Assembly: GCA_003450915.1 (NCBI GenBank)
Contig: DMEM01000185.1
Location: 1 to 15,910 of the forward strand
Source of the DNA: Alphaproteobacteria bacterium
GTDB lineage: Bacteria; Pseudomonadota; Alphaproteobacteria; UBA1280; UBA12223
Direction of reading: 5' to 3'
DNA: 15,910 bases
The notes under the pieces were generated by a model that was not told the DNA's origin, did not search any database, and saw nothing but the letters and a program-made list of their open reading frames with translations. Both the position numbers and the translations under genes were made by a program. Position 1 is the stretch's first letter. Every line of letters starts with the position of its first letter. Shown one piece after another: positions 14,101-15,910 of the stretch.

Positions 14101-14596
14101 TTAATAGTTTTCGAGCATCACGATCTTCAATTAAAGTAAATGAACTCGGAATTCCAGCCTCAAGCGGGAACTTTCTTAATAATGTTTCACAAAAACTATG
14201 CACAGTACTAATATTTAAACCAACTGAATCATCAATAACTTTAGTCAGTAAAATTCTAGCATTGATTAAATCTTTAGCATTTGCTTTTCTTTGTAGTAAA
14301 AATTCTAATTCTGTTAATAAGTCTGAATCTGTCGCTTTTACCCATTCAGCCAATTTTTCAATAAGCCTATTTTGCATTTCCATAGCAGCGGCTTTTGTAA
14401 AGGTAATAGCTAGTACTTCTGATATTTTTAAAAATGGATCATTTAATAATAGACGTAAAATTCTTTGTGTTAACACGTGAGTTTTACCAGTACCAGCAGA
14501 AGCAGATACCCATACTGAACTTTCAGGGTGTGATGCTTGCAATTGCAATTTAGTTGCTTTTTGCGATATTTTTTGCTGCTGACTTTGTAAATTCAT
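11195..14596 (-). CDS. addA: Double-strand break repair helicase-nuclease AddA
   Basis: A UvrD-like helicase fused to a RecB-type nuclease that processes double-strand ends for RecA-dependent repair. Counting from an upstream GTG (14617): Walker A ASAGTGKT (39-46), motif Ia ITFTKAAA (71-78), motif II LIDEAQDTD (414-422), motif III GDMKQSIYRFRGA, later 'VRLMTIHGSKGLEA' (motif V) and 'RLLYVALTRAR' (motif VI). The C-terminal nuclease has AVHKLLE (about 1002), GIVDR (1075-1079) and IDYKTGQ (1090-1096) with its Asp and Lys, then QLALY; all catalytic residues are present. I prefer the ATG at 14596 (1133 aa): AAGG lies 11 nt before it, while the GTG has no Shine-Dalgarno and falls at the predicted transcription start. 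The partner addB, normally directly upstream in alphaproteobacteria, is missing. Confidence 0.93.
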   Translation of the reverse strand: MNLQSQQQKISQKATKLQLQASHPESSVWVSASAGTGKTHVLTQRILRLLLNDPFLKISEVLAITFTKAAAMEMQNRLIEKLAEWVKATDSDLLTELEFLLQRKANAKDLINARILLTKVIDDSVGLNISTVHSFCETLLRKFPLEAGIPSSFTLIEDRDARKLLKKAWFKAVKQQIDTNKDLFSQVANLMGEHSLTDAVNTILNQKNRFYKMLYHYGGINQFLVNLKEEFKIISFDEAALRSQILDFDIDTKNKLKDILDVALADGSATCMKLVDKLEKVLQKNGTQKDLTALYKDIYFTKDKPRAKVLTKKPAEKLSFDIEDFKMEEFDRINAILDSITNLQNYKISQVLCILADKMFKYYEKEKLDLSYLDFNDLIDYSEKLVNKTEIQDWIRYKLDSKIKHCLIDEAQDTDMQQWNILHGIIEEFYFGQGQHEKPRTTFAVGDMKQSIYRFRGANPEVFDNIRQELDKKAAPIDHDFKVVGLHTSFRSTQAVLNFVDEVFNEPSRKVALDGINESLHHQVYKYDQAGRVEIAPLLTKDDLVIDEEVNDYEIPVGAQKTNDKLSLRQMNYLNVANKIKYLLDFENTPPKDIIVLLRNRTGMPDLIEQLTKLNIPHTGADEIYLSDSVIIDDLIAFAKFLCFENDDLSFLQILKSPAFNYSDDVLFKHFAEYKKQRKIPTFYQYIRGIEEFNNVICKFDSFKQKANKVRVFDLYLEIINSLELSEKLMADLGGSIPAQQNQVKDTIDEFLRQIEGFSELSLLSFLDWFKKYSAKIKKNTANASDAVRLMTIHGSKGLEANAIFLPDCGLDSVKDSLRKEKLLFKKDELAKVDTAFIYKTRNTEKPTSLEEEILAKEEKLFFEDDMRLLYVALTRARGEIYVSGVHDKGDLSEYSWYSILQKAMEYRIERQSLGYSKLEDGTLVFKTAKLLDSPANKAKEEKESEEIELPAWINQNAAKETGIMQERASYNITSAEYIEKLRERSQENYQYGNAVHKLLEELPKINADERELYLDEFLGNKQTLANPEQIKSKVLNILDKYSQIFNLETSFAEVHIQGQSENKKITGIVDRITVLDDKVYVIDYKTGQKNSEYILKYKQQLALYAKVLKEVYQDKQVVPAILWFDLAELEQF

Positions 14597-14620
14597 CTTC
14601 TTTTGTACCTTAGACACGTT

Positions 14621-14648
14621 ATATTAGAGCTTATTTAAAACAGATAAA
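14621..14648 (-). promoter_or_regulatory. Weak candidate promoter of addA
   Basis: Minus strand: TTTATC (14648-14643), 16-bp spacer, TAATAT (14626-14621). Match to consensus is modest. If real, transcription begins near the alternative GTG, favouring the ATG at 14596 as start. Confidence 0.25.
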
Positions 14649-14704
14649 CTCTTTTTCTATAAATTCATATCAATTATATATTATTTTTGAAGTTTTATAA
14701 ATAA

Positions 14705-15877
14705 TTATTTTAAAGAAGTTCTAGTAACGCTAACGATTGTTAGATCATCTTGAAGAGGTTTGCTAACAGTAGCATTAAACTTATCAAGAATATATTCGAA
14801 CTTTTCATCTGAAGCCTGTGCTTCTTGTAAAACACTATATAAGCCCTCATCTAACCAACGAGATCCATCTTCATGAGCTTCTTCTGTTAATGCATCACTA
14901 TAAGCCATTAATGAATCACCAAAATTTAATTGAATTTTATCATATGTATAATCTGAATCTTCTAAGTTTTTAGTTAAACCTAGTGGAAATCCACGCCCTT
15001 TTAAAGCAATAGGCTCTGACCCGTCTGCTTTAAGAAGATACAAATCAGGGCTATTTGATGCAACATATTCAATAACTCCTGTTTGAGTATTCATAACTAA
15101 ATAAACAAGAGAACAGAATTCATCACTTGGTAATGCTTTATGTAAATGTTTATTCAAATACTTAATAGTTTTTTGAGGATCTTTTAGAGTGTCTATTTTA
15201 GCTTGGGCAATAAGTAAATCAATTCTAACTGTATTTAAAGCAGAATAAACCCCATGACCTGAAAAATCTGCTAGAGTAATCATAACAAATTCATCATCTA
15301 ACTCTAAAGCTTTCCAATAATCTCCTGCAAGCTCACTTGATGAGTTAAATACTGATTCAATTTTTAAATAATGATTATTTTGAATAGCCTCTAACTCTTT
15401 TTTTGAAGGCAAAATAGAATTTTGAGTTTTCTTTGCTTTTTCTAGCTCATAGCTAGTTCTAGCTTGATATGTTTGTAACTGTTTTAATAACTGTCCATTT
15501 TTTAAATGAACATGAGTACGGGCCATAAGCTCATAATGATTAATAGGCTTGTTAACAAAGTCAACAGCACCTAGCTTATAACCAATAACTTTATTTTCTG
15601 TTTCGTTAAAAGCAGATAAAAATAAAATAGGGATGTCTTTAAGGTTTTCTTGGTTTTTAATATTTCTGCAAACATCAAACCCCGATTCATCTTCAAGCTG
15701 AACATCAAGAAATATAATATCTGGTACGTGTTTTAAAGCTAATTCATACGCACTAGAGGCGTTATCTGCCTCTATAAAATTACTATACCCAGCTTGTTGT
15801 AAGAAAAATTTAACCAAATCTCGATTATGACGTTGATCGTCAACAATTAAGATTTTAGCCCCCTTAAATTCATCCAT
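14705..15877 (-). CDS. Response regulator with PP2C-type (SpoIIE/RsbU-like) serine phosphatase output
   Basis: A 390-residue cytoplasmic protein. Residues 5-125 form a receiver domain: acidic pair Asp13-Asp14, phosphoacceptor Asp58 in IIFLDV, Ser88 and Lys110-Pro111. A helical, coiled-coil-like linker (about 124-165) ends in the 'Q..ILPS' motif (152-158) that precedes most SpoIIE domains. The PP2C domain carries metal-site aspartates in ELAGDYW (Asp186), ADFSGHG (Asp204), YSDALTEE and QDDLT (Asp377-378). Such proteins are switched by phosphorylation and dephosphorylate an anti-sigma-factor antagonist. No histidine kinase, STAS antagonist or anti-sigma gene is in the window, so the pathway is unknown. 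ATAGGGG precedes the ATG. The gap of about 90-110 bp to addA contains no clear terminator. Confidence 0.92.
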   Translation of the reverse strand: MDEFKGAKILIVDDQRHNRDLVKFFLQQAGYSNFIEADNASSAYELALKHVPDIIFLDVQLEDESGFDVCRNIKNQENLKDIPILFLSAFNETENKVIGYKLGAVDFVNKPINHYELMARTHVHLKNGQLLKQLQTYQARTSYELEKAKKTQNSILPSKKELEAIQNNHYLKIESVFNSSSELAGDYWKALELDDEFVMITLADFSGHGVYSALNTVRIDLLIAQAKIDTLKDPQKTIKYLNKHLHKALPSDEFCSLVYLVMNTQTGVIEYVASNSPDLYLLKADGSEPIALKGRGFPLGLTKNLEDSDYTYDKIQLNFGDSLMAYSDALTEEAHEDGSRWLDEGLYSVLQEAQASDEKFEYILDKFNATVSKPLQDDLTIVSVTRTSLK

Positions 15878-15910
15878 GATGCCCCTATTTCATTTTTTAT
15901 TATTTTTTAT

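Overview
The window is AT-rich (roughly 30% GC by eye) and chromosomal. It most likely comes from an alphaproteobacterium with a compact, possibly host-associated genome. Three things point that way: AddA and RecF have alphaproteobacterial character, dnaN is followed by recF, and a DciA/DUF721 gene sits next to a small DsbA, part of the usual alphaproteobacterial mutY-DUF721-dsbA-smc neighbourhood. No rRNA, tRNA, CRISPR array or phage module was found. Several partners that normally sit together are separated here: addA without addB, atpI without the F0 genes, rpsO without pnp, rpmI-rplT without pheS. This suggests a shuffled gene order.

Layout. Positions 1-83 are the N-terminus of an ISAs1-family transposase (minus strand), running off the left edge and much richer in GC than the rest. 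A DoxX membrane protein (238-663) and a DUF84/YjjX-type nucleotide phosphatase (788-1288) follow on the plus strand. The second converges on recF so tightly that the two stop codons overlap. Positions 1285-3632 hold dnaN-recF behind a clear sigma70-type promoter. Positions 3714-5110 hold a minus-strand operon dciA-dsbA-atpI that ends in a good terminator. Its promoter fills the 30-bp gap to the divergent truB gene, and its -35 box lies on truB's start codon, so the dciA transcript should be leaderless. truB-rpsO (5141-6378) ends in two tandem terminators. A 669-bp gap (6379-7047) holds a perfect 21-bp inverted repeat and a run of hairpins ending in a minus-strand terminator, a candidate small RNA. 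A GT2 glycosyltransferase (7048-7839) and comM/yifB (7958-9493) follow on the minus strand.

The most unusual part is 9555-9889. Here a self-contained minus-strand unit (promoter, leader hairpin, strong Shine-Dalgarno, 40-codon ORF, terminator) encodes an unrecognised Arg/Gly/Ser-rich peptide. Part of its DNA resembles a plasmid polylinker, which makes it either a novel small gene or something to check as an artefact. Another GC-rich hairpin (10017-10069) lies upstream. The right side holds rpmI-rplT with a 160-nt structured leader, a full-length addA without addB, and a response regulator-PP2C phosphatase at the edge.

Functional themes are replication and repair (DnaN, RecF, DciA, AddA, ComM), translation (TruB, S15, L35, L20), envelope and periplasm (DoxX, DsbA, GT2, AtpI) and signalling (REC-PP2C). 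No multi-gene novel system is evident. The novelty lies in the small gene, the intergenic RNAs and the compact promoter architecture.
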